A DNA stretch of 64,000 nucleotides from Lasiosphaeria ovina. Its lineage: Eukaryota; Ascomycota; Sordariomycetes; Sordariales; Lasiosphaeriaceae. A model generated the notes under the pieces. That model did no database searches. It saw only the letters and a program-made list of their open reading frames with translations, and had not been told where the DNA came from. The translations under genes and the position numbers were made by a program. The stretch covers positions 248,001 to 312,000 of the forward strand of contig JAULSN010000015.1 in assembly GCA_033439765.1 (NCBI GenBank), read 5' to 3'. This document shows, one piece after another, positions 11,279 to 22,200 of the stretch (positions within the stretch are counted from its first letter, which is position 1; each line of letters starts with the position of its first letter).

Positions 11279-13221
11279 TCAGCAGCGGAAATATCTCTTC
11301 TCCACCCATCTGTCCTCAACATCTTGGACCAGGTTCCCAATCACGACCGTGATGTCGGGGAACACCTTTGTCAGTCGGTGCAGCCCCATCCGCCCGGCGC
11401 TATACGTGGCGAGTACGATGCGGCCTGGATCAACGCCGTGGTCCACGAGCACTTGCACGGCCATTAGGGCGGAGCCGCCGCCGCTCATCTGGGCATCAAG
11501 GAGGAGTACAGACTCATGCTGATTGATGTCCTGGGGAAGCGCCAGATAATGCAGCTCTGGTTCACCAGTCCGCACGTTGCTCTGGATCAGGATCCGACCC
11601 GTTTTGCAGTCGTTGATAACTCGGCGGAGACCAGCCTCAAGGGCCGCGCCACCACGCAAGAGAATGATTGCCGAAACTTCCCCGCGAGACTTTAACCCGG
11701 CATACTTGTTGCCCTGAGGCGTGGTGATTGTTGAGGATGCAAAAGTGACATTGTTGAGCGCTCTATAACAGATTAGACGCCGGGCACAAACAGTTCGATG
11801 TGCCTGATGTTGCATGAGGACAGTAGAAGAGAAAATAGGAACTTACTGTTCGACCAGAAGGGCCGTGAACCGATCGAAATAGAAAATAAAGTCTTCGCTG
11901 GAGGTATCGATATCGTGTATTATTGAATGCATACCACGGAGCTGGGGCGTCTGTCCCATGAGGAGCACCTTATTGGAGAGCGGCTCAGCCAAGGCCTCTT
12001 TTTGAAGGCGGGTGAGGGCTGCCCTATGGTGTTTGGATTTCTCGAGCAGCTTTTGCTCAATGAACTGCACCATCATAGCTGTCTTGAGTCAGAGAACGAT
12101 CATGCAAGAAAAGTACACGGACCTACTCACTTATCGCAACGCGATTCTCAACGCCTCGTGGAACGATGATGTCGGCAACTTTCCGCTGAGGGTCGACAAA
12201 CTGTAGAATAACGACTTAGAATCCGGGCGCTGCCTCCAAGAGGTTGGCAACAATTACCTTCTCGAAATTCGGCTTGACAAAAGAAAACCACTGCTTGATG
12301 ATTCCTTCGACATCGCGACCACGGTCTCTGACATCTCGCAATACTGAATCGAGTTAAGATGGGGTCGATATAAAGGACCAGGACCAGACTTACTTCTTCT
12401 TGAGAGGCAAGTATCTGCATCAGCTTCGCAGAATATCTTGAGCGTACCTAGGTTAGTCCTCGGGACAACCAGTATTCGCGGATTCTCCATCAGAGGTGCG
12501 AGTTACCTTCATGTCCATTAGCTCAAGCACTCTTGGATCATACAGGGCGAAGATGCCCTCTAGAATGAGGACATGTGGCGAATAGATGGTGGTAGTACGG
12601 TCGATTCGGGCGTGCTTCTCGAACGAATAGACTGGGATCTCAGCACGCTTTCTACATTACTCGCGAACAATCATTAGATGTGAGTCGTACGGATAACTCA
12701 GTCAGGGATGTCGACCTACCCAGCTTTGAGATCCCTCAGACGCTCAACAAGGACATCAAAGTCAATGGCCTAGATTTCGATGAGTCTCGTGCGACTTGAC
12801 TTCCCCGGGTTCATGTCCTTTGCTTACATCGGGAGCATCAAAGTCGTACTCGTTGCGAAACGCTTTCTTGGACGATTCTGCGCCTAGACTCTTGTAGAAC
12901 GAATCCTAGCCAGGCACATATGAGCTTGGAGGCACGCAGAGATTGGCAATGGCCAAGATAGCATCTCTGACTTACAATGGACAAGATAACAACCCACGGC
13001 AAATTCAGCTTGCTGACAATGGCTTGGGAGAGCGTCGACTTTCCCGACCCCGAACTACCGGCGATGCCAATGATACTGACATCGGCCCACGGGGGAGCAT
13101 AGTGCGCCCTCTTGGTGATTGTGCCATCTGCACCATCGACGGACGATCCAAGGACGATAGACTCGGTGAAAGTTGCCTCGGTGCCGGCGTGGGGCGGCAC
13201 GGAGTCAGCGGCGTCGTGCAT
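11279..13221 (-). CDS. Uridine/cytidine kinase with C-terminal UPRT-like domain
   Basis: Phosphorylates uridine and cytidine to UMP and CMP in pyrimidine salvage. Nine exons: 13221-12976, 12905-12828, 12769-12720, 12651-12507, 12436-12394, 12343-12258, 12200-12131, 12078-11847, 11762-11279, giving 477 residues. The P-loop GIAGSSGSGKST is at residues 52-63, followed by LPWVVILSIDSFYK, NEYDFDAPD (the yeast Urk1 NEYDFDEPN motif), IPVYSFEKHARIDRT, LILEGIFALYD, EADADTCLSRR and GIIKQWFSFVKP. From residue about 260 comes the uracil-phosphoribosyltransferase-like domain with SAIILLRGGAALEAGLR, LIQSNVRTGEPELHYL and LLLDAQMSGGGSALMA, ending EKRYFRC. The second domain in this family usually has no full UPRT activity. 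Eight introns is many for a fungal gene of this size, and each is needed to keep the frame. The exon 4/5 junction uses a CAAG acceptor. Divergent from GID8. Confidence 0.92.
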
Positions 13222-14148
13222 GATGATTGGATCTGGATATGGGAATAGGTAAGGTATGTGGTATTCCGAAGGTGACGGGCGATGGGTGGATGAGGACGGA
13301 CGAGAACACCGTGTTTCTCCTGAGCGATGAGGGCACTACTCCGTACAAGACTCCAAATAAGGCAAGGTAAGGCTATTAGGCAAGTCCCAAGGTGATTCCC
13401 TAGTTGAAGGTTTGCCCTGTTTAAACCAGTCGGTGTAGATGTGTAAGTTTGTGCCGAGTAGGTTACCTCATGGTGTGTCTAAACAACCTTTCAGACGATA
13501 ATTAAGGCAGACGCCGTAATGGCGGACTGGCCCGTCGAAAAGAGTTGAAGCTTCAGCAAAGTGAGGCGCGGGAAGGTATGGATGGAGTCTCTTGCGCGTC
13601 AATACTAGGTAGGTAGTACTGGGGCAGCTCCTCGGCTTGAGCATTTGGTATTCCCGCACTTCTTAAAGGAGAGTCCAAACGAACAACTGATGGGCCAGCC
13701 TTGTAACGCTGTCCGCCTGGCCACCGACAAGCCCCAACACGGGGCGCCATCGTGCCTTTAAGTCCTGCTTGGCCGCGAAACCACAGCTAGGGTCCCCTGG
13801 GGCGAGGGGCCAAGAGGCAAATATTTGCCTCCTGATTGGTTAGCCGATTGATGCTTGCAGAAGCCACAGCGCCCTTTGTCTACCCCACTTCTGACCGAGG
13901 CCACCAGCCTTTTTGAAGACTTTTGGGGCTCCGTTCGGCGTGCCCCACAAGTTCCCTTTCCTTCAGGTTTCGACGACCTCGTTCGTTACCTTAAATTCTC
14001 CTTCTCCCATCGTTCTTCCCACCAATCTCTCCTGCCATTTCTGTCCAACCACCAACCCTCCGCGGAAGGTGCAAACCGGCACTTCCTCTTCGCGGGGTCG
14101 CAATAGACACACCAATGTGACAGCGCCACTCCCCCCAACACCAGGCAC
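13222..14148. promoter_or_regulatory. Divergent intergenic region between uridine kinase and GID8
   Basis: About 930 bp between two head-to-head genes, so it must hold both promoters and 5' UTRs. The GID8-proximal half (13850-14148) is pyrimidine-rich (runs such as CCTTCTCCCATCG), as is common in leaders of filamentous fungi. No specific binding site can be named from sequence alone. Confidence 0.45.
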
Positions 14149-15461
14149 ATGTCCAACTTCGTCGCCGTCGACTTGGGAGGCCTTGGCATCGATCCCGCCT
14201 TCCGGGAAACCATCTTTGCGCATCTCCGCGAGACAGCCCTGATGGTATGTCTATGCATCGCTGCGCGCCCACGGCCGACTGCCTAGATGCGGATGCTGAC
14301 TGTCGTTGCTGGTACTAGACTTCTTCCACGTCGACAGCCACTCCGCTGAGGCATGCCTTCGATGGGCGCGTGGCTGACGTCAAATCGCCCAAAAGGTAAG
14401 AAACTATCGACTCCCCTCCCGCTCCAGCAACACCCCCAACCTGGCGACCTGATGATTTGTACATCAATGGGAATCTCTCCGAAAATTCCATGTGGAGAAC
14501 TACATCTTTGATTAAACCTGACCTGCTTCTACTGTCGAGTTCGTGCTGGCTACTGCGCCACAACTTTGTGTGTATTGGAGCTATACTGACTCGAGGCACA
14601 TAGTGACATCAATGCCTTGATCCTTGACTACTTGACGATGGAAGGGTACCCGAAAGCTGCGGCCAAGTTTTCCAAAGAGGCGAACCTGAAGCCACAGCAG
14701 GAGGACCCGACCATCAACTCTCGGCAACAGATTCAGCACGCCATCCACACTGGCGATATTGAAACGGCCATCACGGCCCTAAACGAACTGGATCCAGAGG
14801 TATGGACCCTTTCCTCTACAACCTTTCTTTCCAGCACCTTGCTATGATTAAAACACGAGTTTATCATGCACCACTCATAGTCCTTCGGGCCTTTGATGAG
14901 AAACACCACTTTTGAATGAGCATCAAGCTATCATTGTCACTCCTTTGTGCACGCAGTCATTTGCCATATAGCGCTCTAACACAGCAACAGATTCTAGACA
15001 AGGACCCGCAGCTGCACTTTTCTCTTCTCCGGCTGCAGCTCGTCGAGCTTATTCGCCAGTGCAACGGTGGCGATACCAACCCCGCCCTAGACTTTGCAAC
15101 TAAGAAGCTTGCTCCACGTGCGGTCATGAACACCGATTTTCTAAAGGACTTGGAGAAGACGATGGCGCTGCTCTTTTTCCCGCATGACAACTTGCAGCCC
15201 GAGCTCGCCGCGCTTCTCCACTCGGACCTCCGCAGAAATACGGCCATCAAGGTCAACGAGGCGGTCCTAGTACGGCAAACCCAACGGCGCGAGGCTGCTA
15301 TACGGAACCTCGTCAGGATGCGGGCATGGGCCGAGACATCCGTTAGAGCGAAGAAGAAGGGCGATTTGCCCGACAGAATTGAGCTGGGTCTCAATGGTGA
15401 CGACAACGACTACCTCGAAGGAGTCCACGAAAACGGCCACGAGCCAATGATTACGACCTGA
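14149..15461 (+). CDS. GID8: GID8-type LisH-CTLH subunit of the GID/CTLH ubiquitin ligase
   Basis: Scaffold subunit of the GID E3 complex, which in yeast degrades gluconeogenic enzymes when glucose returns. Exons: 14149-14244, 14319-14395, 14604-14799, 14991-15461. LisH: DINALILDYLTMEGYPKAAA. CTLH: INSRQQIQHAIHTGDIETAI and LHFSLLRLQLVELIR. CRA follows, with LDFATKKLAP, FLKDLEKTMALLFF and the C-terminal basic helix RNLVRMRAWAE. Two in-frame starts are possible. The ATG at 14149 gives 279 residues with a 31-residue extension. The ATG at 14242 is directly followed by an intron (ATG|GTATGT) and gives 248 residues starting MTSSTSTATPL, which matches the usual family N-terminus and length better. 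The last intron is 191 nt. The function is firmly supported and the start is not. Confidence 0.92.
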
Positions 15462-15983
15462 ACAGGGGTCAAGAATTGTATCATGAAAGTTGGGAGCGGG
15501 TTGGTCAGGTTTGGGGGTTATGTATAGAGGCGTTTGGGGTAGGATAGCATCAGCGGGCGAGAGATCTGGGGCGTTTTAAAGGTCTAATCACACACGGCCC
15601 TTTGCTGCGGTTTCCCACATATCACTGGGACCGGCTATGCAGCTACGTATTTCTGCAACTTGTTTTTAGCTGGCTTGGTTGGTATCAACTGCAAAATATA
15701 ATATCCGTTAAGCAATTATGTTCCATAAGAGTTGTATCGTGATTTGTCACTGTTCTGTACATGGCGCTTTCTTATGGCTTTCTTCACGATCAATGGTGTT
15801 GCCTCCACAGCTCCGCCCCATTTCTTTGCCTGTACCAGCACCATAATTGCACGGAAGAATGAAATCTGGTTCTCGATTCTATAGACACAGGCTGGGCAAA
15901 TCCGTTCTTATTTACACCTCGCCCCTTCTGCTACATGCATTTAGGCGTCACATACCATCGGCCACCCCTGCATTACCCGAGCC
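15462..15983. other. Convergent 3' region of GID8 and complex I subunit
   Basis: About 520 bp between two genes that end toward each other. It holds their 3' UTRs. AT-rich text around 15690-15730 (AAAATATAATATCCG, AATTATG) is a plausible poly(A)-site context. No coding sequence was seen. Confidence 0.5.
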
Positions 15984-16732
15984 CTACTTGGTCCGAATAT
16001 GCTTAAGCTTGGTGCCCGAATACAAGAAGTTGTTCGCATAAGCCTTGGGGGTGAAATGGCGCTCATTCGGCTCCTGGACATAGTACTCGTACCCTTGCTT
16101 CTCGGCAAAGGCAATAGCGTCCTCCTTGGTCTTGAAATGGATGTGCGTCCCTTGCATCTGGTCGCCCGACGACTGCCAGCCCATGAGGGGGTTTTCCCAC
16201 CGATGGCCCTTGCCCAGAACGTCCCAGTCCAACCGCCACCTGCTCCCAATGCGCGTGCCCGATTGTGTCGCAGGCTTGGAAGGCTTGTAGATTCTTTGCC
16301 AGGTGAAGAGGGTCAGTCGGCGGAGCAAGGCTTGCTAGGCGTGAAACTAGGGGAAACATACCGGACTGTCCGCGCTTGGAGCTCTATGGGGGCGCCGGAC
16401 AAGACAGCGGCAGTGAGTATGCCCTCTTCGCTGCCATCTTGTACGTGCTTAGGAACGGGCGTGAATGTGCTGCGGCAGAAGATCAATCAATTGGACCGCA
16501 CCGCCTGCGGAGAATGCGCAAAAGTCTCATACGAAGTGGCCTTATCAATCGGTATGCCGTATTCGGGGGCATTACGGCCCGGCGTGGCCAAGGGCGAGTC
16601 TTCCTTCTTCGTTGCTGGCACCGTAGAGCTCTCGAAGCGTCGGGTGGCGGGGACAACGGCGGCTCGGACCTGCGACGACGCACTGCGCATCAGTAGTGCC
16701 GCCGAGCATGTGGTTGTTCGTAGCGATGCCAT
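15984..16732 (-). CDS. nuo-21: NADH:ubiquinone oxidoreductase 21-kDa-type subunit (NDUFS4 family)
   Basis: Accessory subunit of mitochondrial complex I in the matrix arm. Exons 16732-16502, 16447-16362 and 16293-15984 give 208 residues, close to the fungal norm. The N-terminus [20 protein letters not shown] is a typical arginine/serine-rich mitochondrial presequence. The family core follows: [72 protein letters not shown] and [16 protein letters not shown], ending LKHIRTK. The first intron is inferred: reading through gives an in-frame stop just after SPQAV, and a 54-nt GTGCGG...CCTAAG intron restores the frame. Its splice sites are not ideal, so that junction is the weak point. It shares an upstream region of 412 bp with the ATP synthase f gene. 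Confidence 0.9.
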
Positions 16733-17144
16733 GGCCGGGAAGGACAGCCCAGAATTGGCGCTTTCAAATGGGGCGATCGGTTGTGAGATATCGACGGCGA
16801 GTTCCCAAAGCCTAGGATTGAATGCCTCAATGCCGGGGGTCGTGACGGGCTCTCGATTGAAGTTGGCCCCACTGTATTATATATGATTGGCTATGAGCGG
16901 CTCAAGCCGGCGCATTAACGATTGGCCGAAAAACAGCGCTCACCAGGTGCCTATGCTGGGGGTAGGCCGAGTGGATCCGGCGTGACCCAGCGTTTTCCCG
17001 TGGTGCAGGTCTGCTTAACAGCTCAAAACCTCCAACGACAGCATCATCGCGACGACCGAGCAATTGGTTCTCCGCTCCCAATCCTCCTCTCCTGCCGTAC
17101 CGAATCTCCCGAATTGCCGCTCGCACGCGCGACCACCCGCAACA
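16733..17144. promoter_or_regulatory. Bidirectional promoter region of two OXPHOS genes
   Basis: Only 412 bp separate the start codons of a complex I subunit (-) and an ATP synthase subunit (+). Both promoters and leaders must fit here, which suggests shared control of two oxidative-phosphorylation genes. This is inference from spacing; no factor binding site is claimed. Confidence 0.6.
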
Positions 17145-17915
17145 ATGAGCTTTGTCACCCGCCGGGCGCTTTCTACGCTCATCCCACCCAAAGTAAGCCA
17201 ATTGATCCATCGGTCGCCCCGGACGACACTCTTGAGTCGTTACTGACAGATAAATCGCAGGTAGCCTCTCCCCAGGTACGCGTTCCGATAGTGAGAGGGC
17301 ATGCCGGACACAATTGGCGGAGATTGGAAATAGCAGGGGACGAAAGTTGAGGCTGCTGGGTTGGGGGCTTGATCCAGGGCGTGAAGGGGCTTGAGAGACC
17401 GAAGACGCTGAAGCTTTGCCACAAAGAAGAGCGATAAACCGAACTTGGTTATGGCTATGCAGTAAAGCACTTTTACCGGGCTGACTCGACGGTTTCTAGG
17501 CCATTGGTGCTGCCCCCGATGCTGTCCGCATGCAGCGCGTCGTCAACTTCTACGAGAAACTGCCCAGAGGCCCGGCTCCTGATGTCAAGCCCACGGGCCT
17601 TCTCGGGAAATACCAGGCCAAGCACTTTGGCAAGAACCCGACTGTTATGCGTATGTTGAACAAACCGTTCATTTCTATCCCAGAGCCTTCTCTCAGTTTG
17701 TGGTATCTGGGAGGGAACACGAAAGAGGTTTGCTGACTTGCTTTTTCACATTCAGCTGTTATCCACGCCATCATCGGACTTCTGATCGTGGGCTATGCTC
17801 AAAACTACTATTACCATCTCCGTAAGTATCCCCGCTAGGACTTCATTCTTGCTCTTTCAGGCCGTGCGGTTGCTAACAGAGTTCCCAAGGCCACGTCAAG
17901 AACAATGCCCATTAG
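17145..17915 (+). CDS. ATP17: Mitochondrial F1Fo ATP synthase subunit f
   Basis: Small membrane subunit of the Fo sector, needed for assembly and dimer stability of ATP synthase. Exons 17145-17192, 17261-17275, 17500-17650, 17756-17821 and 17890-17915 give 101 residues, the expected length. The protein starts MSFVTRRALSTLIPPK, has a five-codon micro-exon (VASPQ), then AIGAAPDAVRMQRVVNFYEK, LPRGPAPDVKPTGLLGKYQA and KHFGKNPTVM, a single transmembrane helix VIHAIIGLLIVGYAQNYYYH, and the tail HVKNNAH. Five exons, one of only 15 nt, for a 101-residue protein is notable; the micro-exon is supported by frame and flanking GT/AG sites. Divergent from the NDUFS4-type gene. Confidence 0.92.
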
Positions 17916-18917
17916 ATGGAGAGCTGTAGCGTGACAGAGAAGCATTCAGCCTTGCAGATGACCTAGGCGTGTACATACAACGTTGTCCAATAGAATTGCT
18001 GGCAGGCACTGAAATGAGTCGCTTTTGTTTATGTCCTGGTTGTTGAACACTCGTGTATCGCATCATTACTTTACTCGCTCGAGTTTACCTGCGCCGTCGG
18101 GCGGTGACATCAATGCATCATATTCAAAAGGACATGACGCTTAGGAAGCCCGAACCTGGGCATCGGGAGACGCTCATTCTCCAGCCCGAGATGGATGTGC
18201 GCCCGGCAAGTTCAGATGAAATGGATTCAGTGTTCAGCGGGCATGAAATATATCCATTGTTTCTTGTAGGGCGGACTTGAAGCGACCCACCTTAGGTGCC
18301 CAGTTACTGGATGATTCATGCCCCGCGCATCTCGGGCACTCTTACCTTCCTTACCCAGTTTTTGTCCTCGTGCGATTGCAAATTTTTGTATCTGCTCTCT
18401 CCAGATATATTGCGTTTCGCGATTGTACTGAGCCTATATCACACAGCTCATTTCCTTCATTAAAGGCGTTGCCTCGCCGCCGCCTGGACCCGGCCCATGC
18501 GTTGAGAAGTCGAGTGACAAAAAGTCAATCACTGGTAAGTCGAGTCATGATTTCCTGGCGCATTGCAAGAGCTGCATGACGACACACTGCGGTTTGGTGG
18601 TTTTCAATTCAGCGTTGTCGCCTGCCGGAACCCCTTTGGCGAGGGAGGGGGCCCAGACCTTCTGGGGTTGGACAGGACCCCTAGCATATGGCGCTAGTCC
18701 CAAAACGGGTGGCTCCCAGCTCAGGTCCTCACCAACCTGGCCGAGTCGTCAGACCGCGCGAAAAGACGACCAGCCGCATCGTCTTCTCTCACAGCACATT
18801 CGCCCTCGTGCAACTTCCCCCGATTTCCGCCCTCATCTCCTTCCTCCATTAATAACTAAACCACGATTAGGAGGCATCGCAAATCGCGATTCAACATTCT
18901 CCCACGCGAGAGTGAGG
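17916..18917. other. Intergenic region and leader of the RGG-tailed protein gene
   Basis: About 1 kb. The first 150 bases should be the 3' UTR of the ATP synthase gene. The rest is promoter and untranslated leader of the next gene; pyrimidine-rich text (18770-18850) precedes a likely leader intron at 18918. Open frames at 18277 and 18576 (100 and 147 codons) have no recognisable family and are not called. Confidence 0.45.
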
Positions 18918-19083
18918 GTATGTATTCTCGCTCCTTCCTGTTACGTCGTTGCACCTTTTTACCTTGCACCCGCCTTTCGCTTTGGACGCGGCCCGCCGCT
19001 GGTTCGCCCGGTCGTCTAAATCTGCCCTCGTCGTTTTTTACGCACCCTGGCCTGTTGCAATACCACTTACTGACCTTTCGCAG
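18918..19083 (+). other. Likely 5' UTR intron of the RGG-tailed protein gene
   Basis: GTATGT at 18918, a branch-like TTACTGAC at 19067-19074 and TTTCGCAG ending at 19083 make a good 166-nt intron lying before the first ATG of the conserved-looking protein. The long frame that runs through from 18920 is therefore probably fortuitous at its 5' end. Confidence 0.6.
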
Positions 19084-19207
19084 AGCTGTCCAGACCCAGA
19101 CAGACAACTGCACGATACTACTTGGATTTCCCGATACCTTAGCGACCTGGTGGAAGTGCGACTCATCATTCACTGTTACTCCGAGTACCAGCCATTCCGA
19201 CAATCGT

Positions 19208-22200
19208 ATGATGGCAACTGAGTCACCCAAGGAGCGATCCGATGAAGCTACTGTAACTTCTGACCACGAGCCTGTAAGTCTTATGCCACGTCGCCCTGCT
19301 TCCCCTCACCTGCCCTCCCCCTCGTCTCGCCTTTTGTCCGCCCGTGCTGACCGTGGGTTTTATTGCGCCTCTGTTCAGGCTATCCAGATCGATACCAACT
19401 CGCACAATGTCGACCTCGACCGATCGCACGTAAACGGCGACGGCCCGGCCAGCGCTGGGACGGACGAAATTGCAAATAAGCATATTTCAGACATTGTCGA
19501 CGATCTGGTGCACTCGTCAGAAGTTAGCATTAGTGGAGGATCCGACAACGAGGCATCCCGCGGCGATGCGATAAAGGACAAGGACGACGGCAAGGGTCAT
19601 GAGCGAACTTCATCTACTGTGAAGAAGCCCGCTTCATTCAAGTCTATCAGCGTCAACAAAACCTTCCTCACTACCAAGGGCACCGCGCCAACTGTTGCGT
19701 CCAAGCCCGGCGACAAGCTAGCGGCAGCCGCCGGCTCCGCACCCGGTGCTCCGAGTGGTGGATTGATGGTACCACGCCCCCGGTTAGTCGCAAAGACAGG
19801 CAGCGGCCTGGTCACCAAGTCCTCGTCAACTGCGAATGGCGGGAAAGCAGGGTCGGCACCTGATCCGAGTGTGGTCTGGAACAAGAACCGACGTAAGTTT
19901 TGGTACAGCCATTGGCTTGATGCATATATTTCACGCAGTTTTGAGCAATCCTTACTTACCCGGTCAACAGCTGTACCCCCGCCTGAACCAAAGAAGTATA
20001 CGGATGAAGAGTTGAAAAAATACGGCATCCACATGGCTACCCGTCTGGCTCCGGATGATGCCAAAGGCCAGGCAAACTGGGCCGATATTGATGACGACGA
20101 CGAGGATTGGGCTCCGGAGACGATTACCTGGAAAGACGGAACCAAGATTTCCATCCCCCACACCGAGGAGCCGGCGCCAGTACCAGAGTTGGCCCCTCGT
20201 ATCCCTGTGGCCGCACCGTCGCCTGTAACCAGCCATGCAAATACCGTTGCAAAGGAGAATGGAGTCGTTGAGAAGCCCAAATCTCCAGCGCCGGGTGTCG
20301 TATCGACCATGCTTACTATCAAGCCTGGCGTTCTGGGGTCTGGCAAAGGACTTGTTCTCAAGGGTGTGCAAGAGAAGCCGACGCTGGTGGCGAAACCCCC
20401 TGCACCTCCTACCCCTGTTAAGTCGCCGTGGGCGCCGATTCCCAAGGTCGATAAAGTTTCCCCGGTTATCATGGACATTCCAGGCCAGTCAGGGGCGAAG
20501 TTTCCACCCAAGGATGTTCCCTTGACTAAAACGAATAGCCCTCCTCCTCCCAAGGAGATCGCGGCCGATGACTTCAGCCGAGCGCCGTGGCGAGATGGCG
20601 GAGCGGGCGCAAATAGAGAGCTTTACAACTCCCAGTCGGGCCGTTATGAACCCGTCCCCGACCGCCGCGGCTCACGACCAGAAGGCCAGCATAACAGACA
20701 GCCCGCGCTCTTGCAACGCTCTGGTCAGCATGACCAGCAAGGACCAGCTGAGCCCTCTGCCGCATTCCAAACCACCCGGACCAGTGAGCAGCTGGGTCCT
20801 TACGGACGACGGCGCGGCTCATCCAATGTCAGCGGAGGTAGTGGATCATATATTCATCGACTTAAGGGTCACGACATGCCCATGCCGCCTCCTGAGCTTA
20901 CCAATGCCAGGCGCGGATCAGCGACGGGGGGGACCGATAGTCCGGCTTCGCCCAGGAATTTCTCCCCCTCTGGCATCCAGGGAGGTCCTCGCCATGGACA
21001 GAACTGGCCCACGAAAGTTTCGCCTGCAGTTTCTCACGCGACTCCTTATCAGCACGGCGCTCCAGGGCCCGAAGCGCGACCCGTGCCCCCGCCGGTGCAA
21101 CAACCTGCTCCTGTTCCTCTAGTCACAGAGGAAGACTATGAGATCCAGAAACGACTCATGCGAGAACGACGCGAGCTTGCCATGAAGCGTCGTTTGGAGC
21201 AGGAAGCACGTGAAGAGGCAGAGCGAAAAGAGCGCATCGCTTTGAAGCTGGCAGCTTTGGGCCCACCGCCCGAGTCCAACAAGGCTAAGAAAGCTTCGGC
21301 AAAGGATCAAGCTACGACGCCCACACAAATTCAGCCACGTGACGCCCTGCCGATTCAGGAATTAACTTCAGCTACCGAGGAAAAGGCGGCCGAGAAGCCC
21401 GCCGCAGTGTCAGCGACGCTAGACTCGCCGAAGAAGACATTTTCGGTTCCGGATGAAGCGGCCACACAGCCAAAGTCGGTATCAGAGACCACCGAGACTC
21501 GCGCTCAGGGCAATACCCACGCCCACCCTTGGCCAAATACCGCCAAACAGCCCGATCGATATCCTGCAGCGACTTGGGGTGCCACACAACCCGCTATTGC
21601 GAAAAACGTTTGGGGCTCTCCCAATAACAACCGGAGTCTTGGAAACGGGACGTTCATCACAGATCTCGGAACCTCGCCGCTTGCACAACTCCCTGCCAAG
21701 TCGGGGCCTGGCCCAATTGCGCCCCCAACCAGCGCACGCAGCGCCCTTGTTTCCCAGCCAGCGGCTGTTCCTGCCTCCACGGCAAGACAACCACCCATTG
21801 CGCCTCCCAAGCAAACACAAGCAGCCGGGATGAACGAGCGAGAACTCAAGCAGAGTGCCTGGGTCAGCGCTGTTCGTCTTAATGACGATTCATTCCGCGA
21901 TATGCTGAATGCTCAGTACGATGAGCGTGACCGTCGGCTGCAGAAGGAAGGCCGGGCACTGACAGATATCCAACCGGCCATCAAGGACACTTGGCGACCC
22001 ACCAAGCTTGATGATAGCGGCGCCCGAGCTGAAGCACCCATCAAGCAAACCGTCCAACTTGGCCAGGAAAATCCATGGGCTAGCTCATCCGAGACAAAGG
22101 CTGCGTCCGTGTCGAGCGCAGCTCCTTCAGAGCACAGTGGGCGCCCCCAGAGCGCGGCGCCGGCTCCTATCCTAGGAACCAAGCCGCCGACGGCTTCCTC

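Noticed and set aside
11279..13221. Uridine kinase as a pseudogene
   Set aside because: Stops and frame changes in the raw sequence are all removed by eight well-formed introns, and the spliced length is a multiple of three with every family motif in place.
15999..16886. 295-codon plus-strand frame
   Set aside because: It is antisense to the NDUFS4-type gene, whose identity is firm; the plus-strand translation has no family resemblance.
18920..19207. Upstream extension of the RGG-protein frame
   Set aside because: The extension crosses a good GTATGT...CAG intron and its residues look like translated leader; the ATG at 19208 is a better start.
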